A stretch of DNA of 8,322 nucleotides from a candidate division CSSED10-310 bacterium (GTDB lineage: Bacteria > CSSED10-310 > JAFGDC01). The notes below the pieces were generated by a model. It was given only the letters and a program-made list of their open reading frames with translations, did not search any database and was not told where the DNA came from. Position numbers and translations under genes: made by a program. The DNA lies in NCBI GenBank assembly GCA_016932295.1, contig JAFGDC010000281.1, positions 1 to 8,322 of the forward strand, given 5' to 3'. Shown piece after piece: positions 1 to 6,735 of this stretch. Positions within the stretch are counted from its first letter, which is position 1, and each line of letters begins with the position of its first letter.

Positions 1-401
1 AATGCGGCGCCTGCGATATCGGCGCCGCGGCGAGCCTGGCTGAACAATGCGGTTACCGATGGCGCACCATCCAAAGCTTCGAGGATCTCATGACCACCCT
101 GCGCGAATTGAAGCTACTGGGTCATCACGCCTTCATCGGCTCCTGCTGCGAGGCGTTCTACCTGAAGCACCGGCACGAGATGCTGGAAACCGGTCTCAAG
201 GCGGTACTCATCGATATCGATTCTTCCACCTGCTATGACCTTGGCAAGGGAACGACAGCATACGAAGGCAACTTTTCCAACCAGACCACTTTCAACCTGG
301 ACCTGTTGCGGCGGATCATCACCCTGCGACGCGAAGGAATCAATTTTCCCAACGCTCGCACTCGTGCTTCCAACCCCCAACCCCTAACCTACAACCCGTA
401 G
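1..401 (+). CDS. DUF116-domain protein, C-terminal part (5' end outside window)
   Basis: The reading frame is open from base 3 to the TAG at 399-401. An ATG at 90 is internal, because conserved sequence continues upstream of it. The first visible residues read CGACDIG, a CxxC-type cysteine cluster, followed by a helix-rich stretch. Then come IGSCCEAFYLKH (about 137-172) and DIDSSTCYDLGKG (about 214-249). Cysteine clusters with a CCxxFYxKH core and a later TCYD match my knowledge of DUF116 (PF01976), a family of unknown biochemical role. DUF116 is often found with radical SAM or lipoate-ligase-like domains, so the missing N-terminus could carry such a domain. The conserved part appears to end near LLRRIITLRR (about 303-335). 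The last 20 or so residues are Asn/Pro/Thr-rich and come from DNA resembling the adjacent repeat, whose first copy provides the stop. The family is fairly sure; the function is unknown. Confidence 0.8.
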   Translation, partial: CGACDIGAAASLAEQCGYRWRTIQSFEDLMTTLRELKLLGHHAFIGSCCEAFYLKHRHEMLETGLKAVLIDIDSSTCYDLGKGTTAYEGNFSNQTTFNLDLLRRIITLRREGINFPNARTRASNPQPLTYNP

Positions 402-606
402 AAGCGGCTTCCAGCCGCTTTCCCCCATACTCCACACTCTTCGCCCAACCCACCAACCCGTAGAAGCGGCTTCCAGCCGCTTTCCCCCATACTCCATACT
501 CTTCGCCCAACCCACCTAACCCGTAGAAGCGTCTTCCAGCCGCTTTCCCCCATACTCCACACTCTTCGCCCTGACCCGTAGAAGCGGCTTCCAGCCGCTT
601 TCCCCC
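393..606. repeat. Four tandem copies of a hairpin-containing repeat, period about 62 bp
   Basis: Units start at 393, 455, 518 and 573 (lengths 62, 63, 55 and a truncated 34 bp). Each begins with (A/G)ACCCGTAGAAGCG and contains an 8-bp inverted repeat, AAGCGGCT and AGCCGCTT, around a TCC loop. The hairpins lie at 402-420, 464-482, 527-545 and 582-600. Each is followed by a C-rich tract and, in the first three units, by a conserved 20-30 bp of C/T-rich sequence. Unit 3 carries G to T in the stem (531-532) with no compensating change, so its hairpin is weakened. Unit 2 differs from unit 1 by a C to T in the tail. No T-run follows any stem on either strand, so these are not standard intrinsic terminators. 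The position between two convergent genes fits REP-like elements or transcript 3'-end stabilisers. No reading frame here looks real. Confidence 0.9.
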
Positions 607-641
607 TCATTCTTCCAAACCGCAACCATTCAAACCACTAT

Positions 642-1646
642 TCAGGATCCAGCACCACCTTCACACCACTCGATCCGATCCTCCGTCATCTCCGCAGGTG
701 AAATGCGCAGGGTGATGCCGAAGCGCTGCCGCAGAAACCGCACATTGGAGCCGCCATGCCCCGCCCAGTAATCGCGCCGCCGTGGCGCACACCATACCCG
801 CATTTCAGCGCTCTGGATACCGCTCCGACGCACTTCCGCCAGCAACCGCCAGCGGCGCAACTCGCTCTCCACGAGGCTCCGCATGGCGGGATGGAAGGGA
901 CCGGCCGCCAGGGCCGGGTCCGAGAGCGCCGTGTTGGCCTGCAATCCAATACGTATCACCGGAACTCCCGCCCGGTGGCAGAGTTGCAGCATCCTGGCGC
1001 CCCAGACCACGGCACGGGCCAGTGACAGTGGCTGATACAAACCCTCCGCGCGCAACGCATCGAGCCCGGTGCCGGCCAGCGCCAGGGCCGGATGCAGCCG
1101 CACTCCGTCGGGCCGCAGGGCCAGCGCGGCGCGCAGCGAACCCAGGGCCATGCTGACAGTCTCATCCGGCAGGCCGTACATGAGCTGCAACACCACCTTC
1201 AGGCCAGCCCGCCGGGCCGTCGTCACGGCGGCGCGCACGGCGGCGGCGTCATGACCGCGGCGCAGGCGGCGCAGAATATCGTCACGCATGCTCTGAACGC
1301 CGATCTCCACCGTTTCCACACCGTTTCTCCGCAAGCGCTCGACTGCCGCTTCATCCAGTTGATCCGGACGCACATCCACCCGGATCGCCAGGCCGCGTTC
1401 TCCGGCGACCTCTCGCACCCCGCTCAACAGATGCTCCTGGATAGGCTCGGGAAGACCGGTGAACGAGCAACCGTAGAAGGCGATCTCCACCGGTCCAGAG
1501 GGAAATCGTTCCAGTTGCCCGGCCAGGTACGACAGGACCGCCGCCGGCGCCACGGGCGTTTCACCGCTCACGCTTTGATTACAGAACAGGCATTCCTGGG
1601 GACAACCGGCGCGGTTCAGAAACAGGGGCAGAATAGGGCGCTTCAT
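642..1646 (-). CDS. Elp3-like radical SAM protein without acetyltransferase domain
   Basis: The protein has about 334 residues. I chose ATG at 1646 because GGTGGAG lies at a good distance upstream; GTG one codon earlier (1649) is possible. The N-terminus reads LFLNRAGCPQECLFCNQ, giving the CX3CX2C cluster (C15, C19, C22) that binds the 4Fe-4S cluster and SAM. Other landmarks are EIAFYGCSFTGLP (about 54-66), DVRPDQLD (91-98), EIGVQS (114-119) and LMYGLPDET (155-163). In the C-terminal third, IRIGLQANTAL and AGPFHPAMRSLVESE match the stand-alone Elp3-like group (COG1243-like) of bacteria, which is about this long and lacks the Elp3 GNAT domain. Substrate is unknown; tRNA modification is suggested only by kinship to Elp3. 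The strand GG(S/E) motif reads GCS here. It follows the solute-binding gene by 58 bp and is probably the last gene of that operon. Confidence 0.85.
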   Translation of the reverse strand: MKRPILPLFLNRAGCPQECLFCNQSVSGETPVAPAAVLSYLAGQLERFPSGPVEIAFYGCSFTGLPEPIQEHLLSGVREVAGERGLAIRVDVRPDQLDEAAVERLRRNGVETVEIGVQSMRDDILRRLRRGHDAAAVRAAVTTARRAGLKVVLQLMYGLPDETVSMALGSLRAALALRPDGVRLHPALALAGTGLDALRAEGLYQPLSLARAVVWGARMLQLCHRAGVPVIRIGLQANTALSDPALAAGPFHPAMRSLVESELRRWRLLAEVRRSGIQSAEMRVWCAPRRRDYWAGHGGSNVRFLRQRFGITLRISPAEMTEDRIEWCEGGAGS

Positions 1647-1704
1647 CACACCACTCCACCGCCTGGCGCGCCGGAGTCCACGCCGCCGGTGACCAGGAAC
1701 CGCG

Positions 1705-2994
1705 TCACTGCATCAGTTCGAAGGCTTCCTGGAGTTTCTTGTTCACCGCAACGACGCCGTCGGTCAACGCCTGTTCCGGTGTCTTATCGCCCTTCAGAGC
1801 CGCGGCCATTTCCGGATTCAGGATATTCTCCACTTCGTCCATGATCGGGTTGCCCACGATCGGCCTGGCCGTGGTGATCTGCCGCAGGAATACCCGCAGG
1901 TAAGGATCGGCGGTTTCCTCCATGGCGGTCCGCACGGACTGGTGGATGGGGATCTGGGACAGGGTGCTGGCCCAGATCCGTTGCGCCCCGGGTCCCGACA
2001 GGTACTGAAGAAACTCGAAGGCCGCCTGCTTGTGAGCGCAGTTCCTGAAGACTACCATGTTGGTGCCGCCGACATTGCTGGCGGTCCCCACCGGTCCCTC
2101 GGGAATCAACCCTATCCCGAAGTTCAGTCCGCTGGATTTGAAGCTCTGGATGTTCCATGGTCCCGAGAGGATCATGGCGTATTTCCTGGCCTTGAAACCC
2201 GTCTCCGGCGAAATGGCGCCGGGCGTCCAGGCGCCCGCCTCGATCTCGTGGCGGCGGTACAGGTCGGTCTTGAACTTAAGCGCCAGGATGCCCATTTCGG
2301 AATCCAGGAGACACCGATGGTTATCATCGGACATGACCTTGGCGCCGAAGGTGAAAAAGAAGGGCAGGGTTTCCCAGAGGGTGTTCCCCATGGCGAAACC
2401 GAAGATGCCGTTGGCCTTGTCCGTGAGTTGCCTGCCGGCGTTGTAGAAATCCTTCCAGGTTTTCGGAGGCGCTTCCGGATCGAGGCCGGCGGCGGCGAAC
2501 AGGTCCTTGTTGTAGAACAGCGCCAGGCAGGTGACCTGGTCGGGGATGCCAAACACCGTGCCGTCGTACAGACATGTCTGGAAAGCGGCCTGCACCAGTT
2601 GACCGCCCCATGCCGCGGCGCCGAATTCGTCCAGGGGCGCGATGGCGTTGCGGGGCGCCAGCTTGGGGATCCAGGCATTGTCGATCCTGGCGATATCAGG
2701 CGTGGTGCGGGTGGCCAGCGCGGTCATGATCTTATTGCGGTGGCCGCCGTATGGTATCTGCTGGACCGAGATGGTGACCCCCGGATGCTGTTGCATGTAC
2801 TGCTCCACCAGGGTCATGAACAAGTCATGTTCCTCGTCGTTGTAAGTCTCCCATATTTTCAGCTCAACCGGACCCGCCTCGGGCGCCGCCCCGGCAGCCG
2901 AACCAGTGCCTGGCGCCGCCTCGTCTGTCCCGCCGCCGCAACCGGCCAGCAGCACAACCAGGATGAATGATACCGTCAACAGCCATGTTTTCAT
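1705..2994 (-). CDS. ABC transporter solute-binding lipoprotein, sugar type (SBP_bac_1-like)
   Basis: The protein has 429 residues. The reading frame extends upstream to 3099, but the start at 2994 is preferred because AGAGGGG precedes it and it opens directly into a signal peptide: MKTW, a hydrophobic run LLTVSFILVVLL, then lipobox LAGC with C19 as the lipidated residue. A Gly/Ala/Glu linker follows (about 20-42), then VELKIWETYNDEEHD, the first strand of a type I/II periplasmic binding fold. Later landmarks include TPDIARIDNAWIPKLAP (98-114), a PEAPPKTWKDF stretch and LSGPWNIQSF, typical of extracellular solute-binding family 1 (MalE/UgpB-like). It should sit on the outer face of the inner membrane or in the periplasm and bind a sugar or oligosaccharide. 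No permease or ATPase gene is visible. It lies 46 bp after the HAD gene and before the Elp3-like gene. Confidence 0.9.
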   Translation of the reverse strand: MKTWLLTVSFILVVLLAGCGGGTDEAAPGTGSAAGAAPEAGPVELKIWETYNDEEHDLFMTLVEQYMQQHPGVTISVQQIPYGGHRNKIMTALATRTTPDIARIDNAWIPKLAPRNAIAPLDEFGAAAWGGQLVQAAFQTCLYDGTVFGIPDQVTCLALFYNKDLFAAAGLDPEAPPKTWKDFYNAGRQLTDKANGIFGFAMGNTLWETLPFFFTFGAKVMSDDNHRCLLDSEMGILALKFKTDLYRRHEIEAGAWTPGAISPETGFKARKYAMILSGPWNIQSFKSSGLNFGIGLIPEGPVGTASNVGGTNMVVFRNCAHKQAAFEFLQYLSGPGAQRIWASTLSQIPIHQSVRTAMEETADPYLRVFLRQITTARPIVGNPIMDEVENILNPEMAAALKGDKTPEQALTDGVVAVNKKLQEAFELMQ

Positions 2995-3040
2995 GCATGC
3001 ACCCCTCTTCATGTATACGTCCGCGAGTGTTTCATCATCA

Positions 3041-3724
3041 TTATGCCCCGAACCCGGCCCCGCCTGCCACCACGCGTATGTGATTCCAGACATCCTCATC
3101 CCCGAGCGCCGTCACGTCTCCGTTGATCACCAGATGCGCGGCGGCCAGGGAGTCGGCATCGAGGGTGGTGGTCAGAGCCACGCAGAAGGCGCCGGCCGCC
3201 ACCGCCGAGGTGATACCGAGGGGAGCGTTTTCCACCACGACGCAGCGCCGCGGCGGCAGGCCGAGATGCGCCGCGGCCGTCACGAACGGTTGGGGATCAG
3301 GCTTACCCCTGGTCACGTCGTCGCCGGTGATGATGGCATCGAACAAATCATCCGCATCGGGCACGGTATGATCCAGGTTGGCCCGGACCGAGCTGGTCAC
3401 CAGGGCCAGCCTGAATCCCATCTCCCGCAGCCGGGCAACGGTCCGGCACACTTCCGGGGCCATCCGCAGCCCACTGGTCAGTTCCCGGTAATAACGCCGC
3501 TTGCGCTCGATCATGGCCTCGATTTCCGCATCGGTCATACCGGCTGACCGATCGCCGAGAAACCGCCTGGCGATCACCATCGACCGGTAGCCCTCCACCA
3601 GGTAGGCATCCCGCAGATCAATCGCGATCCCCTGCTGCGCCATTATCCACTGCCACGCGGCGGCGTGATGGGGCATGCTCTCCACCAGCACTCCGTCGAG
3701 GTCGAACAAAATGGCCTCGAACAT
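3041..3724 (-). CDS. HAD-superfamily hydrolase, beta-phosphoglucomutase-like
   Basis: The protein has 227 residues, the usual size for HAD subfamily IA. The start at 3724 has a strong ribosome site (GGAAGGAGG) four bases before ATG, and the protein begins at once with the first catalytic motif; the upstream extension to 3889 is not family-like. Motif I is FDLDGVLVES (D8 nucleophile, D10 acid/base). A helical cap with SMPHHAAAW follows; this H..AW pattern is shared with beta-phosphoglucomutases. Motif II is LVTSS (108-112), motif III Lys is in RGKPDPQPF (K141), and motif IV is VVVENAPLG (162-170), where EN replaces the more usual ED. It most likely dephosphorylates or isomerises a sugar phosphate in the cytoplasm. 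Being 46 bp ahead of a sugar-binding lipoprotein supports a carbohydrate role. Exact substrate cannot be told. Confidence 0.88.
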   Translation of the reverse strand: MFEAILFDLDGVLVESMPHHAAAWQWIMAQQGIAIDLRDAYLVEGYRSMVIARRFLGDRSAGMTDAEIEAMIERKRRYYRELTSGLRMAPEVCRTVARLREMGFRLALVTSSVRANLDHTVPDADDLFDAIITGDDVTRGKPDPQPFVTAAAHLGLPPRRCVVVENAPLGITSAVAAGAFCVALTTTLDADSLAAAHLVINGDVTALGDEDVWNHIRVVAGGAGFGA

Positions 3725-3787
3725 CCATCCTCCTTCCCTGCTGCATCGTTCACCTTGAGGCGGCGGGAGCCTGTCCACCGCCGCGTA

Positions 3788-3793
3788 AGCATA
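3788..3793 (-). promoter_or_regulatory. Candidate extended -10 element for the HAD-SBP-Elp3-like operon
   Basis: On the minus strand the sequence reads TGGTATGCT, an extended -10 (TGn) with a 4/6 match to TATAAT, about 64 bp before the HAD start codon. At 17 bp upstream sits TTTTCC, a poor -35 match, which partly overlaps the 3815-3831 palindrome. A weak -35 beside a palindrome is what an activator- or repressor-controlled promoter could look like. This is inference from the sequence alone. Confidence 0.3.
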
Positions 3794-3814
3794 CCACAGG
3801 TGGGAACGGGGGAA

Positions 3815-3831
3815 AATGCACCATGTGCATT
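3815..3831. promoter_or_regulatory. Perfect 17-bp inverted repeat upstream of HAD gene
   Basis: The arms AATGCAC and GTGCATT are exact inverse complements around CAT. A further GTGCAC palindrome lies at 3836-3841, giving a cluster of GTGCA-type sites about 90-115 bp before the HAD start. The site abuts the candidate -35 region. It is a plausible operator; the regulator is unknown and not encoded in the window. Confidence 0.45.
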
Positions 3832-3850
3832 GCCCGTGCACATCACCATG

Positions 3851-3872
3851 AGCCATGATGCGTATCATGGCT
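3851..3872. promoter_or_regulatory. Perfect 22-bp dyad with central CG upstream of HAD gene
   Basis: The arms AGCCATGAT and ATCATGGCT are perfect inverse complements separated by GCGT, so the dyad centres on a CG step. Near-palindromes of about this length with a central CG are typical of LacI/GalR-family operators, which would fit a sugar-uptake operon; this link is inference. On the plus strand a T-rich stretch follows (3872-3886), which gives a terminator-like look, but no plus-strand gene ends nearby. Confidence 0.45.
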
Positions 3873-3891
3873 TCGTTTCGCTTTTTCACTC

Positions 3892-3948
3892 CCGGCCATG
3901 ATTGCCGGTTCCCGGCGCCGGTCGTTGCGCGGCGCAGAGACGCCGCGC
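3892..3948 (-). terminator. Dyad-rich region after the B12-radical SAM gene, possible terminator
   Basis: Immediately after the stop codon of the minus-strand gene, GCGCGGCG and CGCCGCGC form a perfect 8-bp stem (3927-3934 with 3941-3948) around a 6-base loop. Further along are the 10-bp palindrome CCGGCGCCGG (3912-3921) and a CCGGC/GCCGG pair (3892-3908). No U-run follows on the minus strand, so a classical intrinsic terminator is not shown. The strong stems could still block read-through into the next operon or protect the 3' end. Confidence 0.35.
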
Positions 3949-3949
3949 C

Positions 3950-5536
3950 TCACGTGGTAATCAATGAACGCAGGTTGATCCAGCGACGCAGCAAGGTGAG
4001 GTTAACTTCACCCCGAAAGAGCATCCCCATGAACAACCATCCCATCTTGAAGAGGTTGGCCGCCTGGGCCAGGATCATAAGGGGCCATGGCCGGCGCCGC
4101 AGCGCCGGGGTGCGGGCAAGCCGCCACAGCAGGCGCTTGCCGAAGACCCGTTTCGACAGCAACATGATCATGCTGATCCAGAATTGATCCTCCCGGCTGC
4201 GTGGATACCCCAGGTCCACCCGGAACTGCTCGAACACCTTGGCGGCCGTTCCCTCCACCTGGTCAACGCCGATCACGCCGGTGCGGAGCAAGTGTTCGGT
4301 GAGGTCCGTACCTGGATAATAGGTGATTGAAAAGAGGTAAAAATCATATGGCCTGGGGAAGCGGAGAAGGAAATCGAAAAAGTTCTTTTTATCAACGGGT
4401 GTCGAGGCGGGATCGTCCAGAATGATCTGGTAGCTCACCCGGACGCCGGCGGCGCGGATCACCGAGGCGGCGCGCAGCAGGCGCTCACCGCTGACATGTC
4501 GGTGATAGAGGGAACGGTTGATACGCTCGCAGTTCTGGACGCCGACGCAGAGCAGGTCCAGACCCGCCTCCCTGAGGATGCGCAGGCGCGGCGCATCGAC
4601 GGCACGGGGATCCAGCAGGCAGTCGAAGGGCAACCCGATTTCACTCGCGTACCGCGCGGCGAAGCGCTCCATCCAGGCGGCGGGGAACGCGAACACCTCG
4701 TCGTCGAACCGGATGCGTTTCAGGTTCCTGAAGGTACGCCTGGCATAGTGCAGTTCCTCCAGGACACTGTCGACGCCGCGCCGACGGTAGAACTGGTTGT
4801 TCCCGTAGACCCGGTTGAGCACGGTGTTGCTGCAGTAAGAGCAGGTGGCATACGGACAGCCCCGGGAAGCGTTCATGAGGAACACCGGGTCACCGGCGTA
4901 GGGGTCGCCACGGCGGATCGTGCCATGATTGATGTAAAATTTATCCACGCTGTGAAAATCACGGAAAGGCAGGCTGTCCAGGTCACGCACCAGGGGAGCC
5001 GGCGGGTTGCGGATGCTGCCCGCCGGGGTGGCGAACCAGAATCCCTCGACCGTGGTATGGCCGACCCCTTCTCGCAGCGCTCCAAGGAGCGTCGCCAGAG
5101 GGGCTTCGGCCTCGCCGAGGCAGATGACGTCGGCAGCCGCCACGCAGTCTTCCGGGGCAAATGTGGGGTGCATTCCACCCCACAAGATGGGGACACCCAG
5201 GTCGCCACGAAGCCGATGCGTGAGCGCCACCGCCAGCCGGTGATAGGCCGAAGCGCGGACGCTTAACCCGACAAGGTCGACCCGGCAATCGCGGAGAATC
5301 CCGACGAGGTCGCGCACCTCTCGTTCGGTGGGAGGTTGGAAATAATTGTTGATCCAGTCTTTGAAATAGATCTCTATCACCCGGTAGCCGTGACGCCGGA
5401 GCATGGCGGCGATGTGCCGGATACCATTGTTCTCGATGACGTAGAGCGCCACCAGACCGATGGTGACGGCGCGGCTCCGCAGGTGATCCAGGCCCACCTG
5501 CGGCACGGGGGTGGGAGCCATGAACATCGCGCTCAT
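3950..5536 (-). CDS. B12-binding-domain radical SAM protein
   Basis: The protein has 528 residues if it starts at 5536, where ATG overlaps the stop of the upstream gene as ATGA. An in-frame ATG six codons earlier (5554) and others at 5527 and 5521 are possible. Residues about 20-155 resemble a cobalamin-binding Rossmann domain: GYRVIEIYF, VDLVGLSVR, GVPILWGGMHPTFAPED (115-131), LGEAEAPLATLL. I do not see the DxHxxG motif of base-off B12 binders. The radical SAM core starts with NASRGCPYATCSYC, cysteines C227, C232, C235, spaced CX4CX2C rather than CX3CX2C. RIRFDDEVFAF (275-285) and CVGVQN (330-335) follow as core strands. The last 100 residues are basic and hydrophobic (MILAQAANLFKMGWLFMGMLF), perhaps for membrane contact. 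Likely methyl transfer or another radical rearrangement; substrate unknown. Coupled with the SPASM-like gene upstream. Confidence 0.88.
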   Translation of the reverse strand: MSAMFMAPTPVPQVGLDHLRSRAVTIGLVALYVIENNGIRHIAAMLRRHGYRVIEIYFKDWINNYFQPPTEREVRDLVGILRDCRVDLVGLSVRASAYHRLAVALTHRLRGDLGVPILWGGMHPTFAPEDCVAAADVICLGEAEAPLATLLGALREGVGHTTVEGFWFATPAGSIRNPPAPLVRDLDSLPFRDFHSVDKFYINHGTIRRGDPYAGDPVFLMNASRGCPYATCSYCSNTVLNRVYGNNQFYRRRGVDSVLEELHYARRTFRNLKRIRFDDEVFAFPAAWMERFAARYASEIGLPFDCLLDPRAVDAPRLRILREAGLDLLCVGVQNCERINRSLYHRHVSGERLLRAASVIRAAGVRVSYQIILDDPASTPVDKKNFFDFLLRFPRPYDFYLFSITYYPGTDLTEHLLRTGVIGVDQVEGTAAKVFEQFRVDLGYPRSREDQFWISMIMLLSKRVFGKRLLWRLARTPALRRRPWPLMILAQAANLFKMGWLFMGMLFRGEVNLTLLRRWINLRSLITT

Positions 5537-6600
5537 GACGACCGGTGCCGCCAACCGGGACGCAGGGCGCCGCCATAGAGCCGGCTGAAGATCTCGACGG
5601 CGGCCTGCAGGCAGCCGGAGCAGGCATCCACCTCGGCGCGGCGCTGTTCGATTTCCGCTCCGAACCAGATGTCGTCGAACTCCTGCCGCGCAAGATTACC
5701 CACCGGAGTGTGATTGAGGCCGCACGTGACGATATCGCCGTTGGGGAACAGGTACATCAGGTTGCGCAGTTCCAGGCAGGGAAACTTCGTGACGGGCCGT
5801 TCGCTGAGCAGGTTCGCAAAGATGTCACGGTTGCTGGTGCGCAGAAACAGACGTTCCACGAGACGCAAACCGCGCTTGCTGCCAAAATCGAGGCGGGCCA
5901 GGATTGCCCTCACCCGTTCCCTGTCTTCCAGCATGATGACACGCTTCTCCTCGGCATCCAAATCCACATGGGTCAGAAAAGGCGTCACCGGGATGCCGGG
6001 TACCACGTCCACTCCCAGTTCCCTGCCGAATGCGATCATACGTTCCAATTCATCGATGCTGGTATCGGTGATATTGAAATTGATACCCAGGACGAATCCT
6101 TTCCGTGACCGCAACCTGACCAGCTCCCGTAAGGTGTTCACCACGTCATCGAACACTTCGCCGCGGCCGCGGGATTCCTCGTGCCTGGCCCGGAAACCAT
6201 CCAGCGAAACGCGCAAGTGCAGCGAGCGGTCGCCGGCGGTCTCCGCCAGGTGAAGGATCTTGTCGGTCAACACCCCGTTGGTGATGATCTGCAGGAGATA
6301 CGGTTTGATGTACGCCTGAATGGCCATGACCAACTCGGTGAGATCGTCCCGGGAAAAAGGTTCGCCGCCGATGATCTTTACGATGTCCAGGAAAGGCAGC
6401 CGGCGTATGACCTCGATCATGCCGGAGGTGTCCAGTTGGGCCGAGGGATCCCGCCGCCAGACCGCGCAGGTCCGGCAGCGCATGTTACAGTCCCAGGTGG
6501 GAATGAAGTGGGCTTCGGAAGGGCGCGTGACACGGTCCAGATAGTTGCAGCCCAGCGCGCGCGCCAGGTGATAGTATGCTGATATCCGCCGTCTGATCAT
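5533..6600 (-). CDS. Radical SAM protein with SPASM-like C-terminal cysteines
   Basis: The protein has 355 residues from the ATG at 6600, which has GGGAG about six bases upstream. The frame runs up to 6726, but those extra residues are basic, low in family character and fill the divergent promoter region. The core begins FIPTWDCNMRCRTCAVW with C38, C42, C45 (CX3CX2C). Then come IIGGEPFSRDDL (76-87), ITNGVLTDK (106-114) and LRVSLDGFRARHEESRG (129-145), all standard for radical SAM enzymes with a Twitch/SPASM tail. At the C-terminus FPCLELRNLMYLFPNGDIVTCGLN gives C275 and C293, and ACSGC gives C327 and C330, matching a reduced SPASM auxiliary cluster with GN (301-302) between. Such proteins act on peptides, sugars or lipids; the substrate is not visible and no RiPP-like small gene is nearby. 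It overlaps the B12-type gene by four bases and diverges from the acyltransferase gene. Confidence 0.88.
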   Translation of the reverse strand: MIRRRISAYYHLARALGCNYLDRVTRPSEAHFIPTWDCNMRCRTCAVWRRDPSAQLDTSGMIEVIRRLPFLDIVKIIGGEPFSRDDLTELVMAIQAYIKPYLLQIITNGVLTDKILHLAETAGDRSLHLRVSLDGFRARHEESRGRGEVFDDVVNTLRELVRLRSRKGFVLGINFNITDTSIDELERMIAFGRELGVDVVPGIPVTPFLTHVDLDAEEKRVIMLEDRERVRAILARLDFGSKRGLRLVERLFLRTSNRDIFANLLSERPVTKFPCLELRNLMYLFPNGDIVTCGLNHTPVGNLARQEFDDIWFGAEIEQRRAEVDACSGCLQAAVEIFSRLYGGALRPGWRHRSS

Positions 6601-6735
6601 GAGGCTCCCGGAATTGACTCCGGCTTCACGATACGTGCGGCCGCGCGGGAAGTAAAGCCCGGAAGCAGGCGACCGCCGCCGATTGACGCGCAAACCTATT
6701 GCAAACAGACGCCAATACCGCGACAATCAGAAACC
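6601..6735. promoter_or_regulatory. Divergent intergenic region between radical SAM pair and acyltransferase
   Basis: The 135 bp separate two start codons that face away from each other, so both promoters should lie here or inside the flanking 5' ends. A TTGACG at 6683-6688 on the plus strand could be a -35, but I see no convincing -10 at 16-18 bp. No perfect long dyad stands out. The assignment rests on layout. Confidence 0.4.

Noticed and set aside
393..606. Possible CRISPR array
   Set aside because: The sequence between hairpins is itself conserved from unit to unit, so there are no unique spacers, and no cas gene is near.
389..625. A 78-residue minus-strand open frame with repeats of GRRVWSMGESGWKPLLR type
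   Set aside because: It is just the translation of the hairpin repeat array; no ribosome site and no independent sign of coding.
1092..1844. Long plus-strand open frame opposite the Elp3-like gene
   Set aside because: It is a GC-rich antisense shadow that crosses the end of one real gene and the start of another and has no recognisable motifs.
2557..2575. Sigma-54-like GGCACGGTGTTTGG on the minus strand
   Set aside because: It has GG instead of GC at -12 and lies inside the solute-binding protein gene with no gene start downstream.
1942..2970. A 342-residue plus-strand open frame opposite the solute-binding gene
   Set aside because: It mirrors a well-supported lipoprotein gene; its composition (many Gly, Arg, Asp, Val) is typical of an antisense frame in GC-rich DNA.
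3725..3889. N-terminal extension of the HAD protein
   Set aside because: It spans the palindromes and candidate promoter; AAGGAGG directly before the ATG at 3724 and immediate onset of the DLDG motif settle the start.
3851..3890. Hairpin followed by a T-rich stretch, resembling an intrinsic terminator on the plus strand
   Set aside because: No plus-strand gene ends nearby and the T-run is interrupted and offset; an operator-like dyad before the HAD gene fits better, though antisense termination cannot be excluded.
4496..5266. A 256-residue plus-strand open frame opposite the B12-type radical SAM gene
   Set aside because: Antisense shadow; the opposite strand encodes conserved motifs throughout.
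6601..6726. N-terminal extension of the SPASM-like radical SAM protein
   Set aside because: The extra residues lack family features, occupy the divergent promoter space, and the ATG at 6600 has its own GGGAG site.
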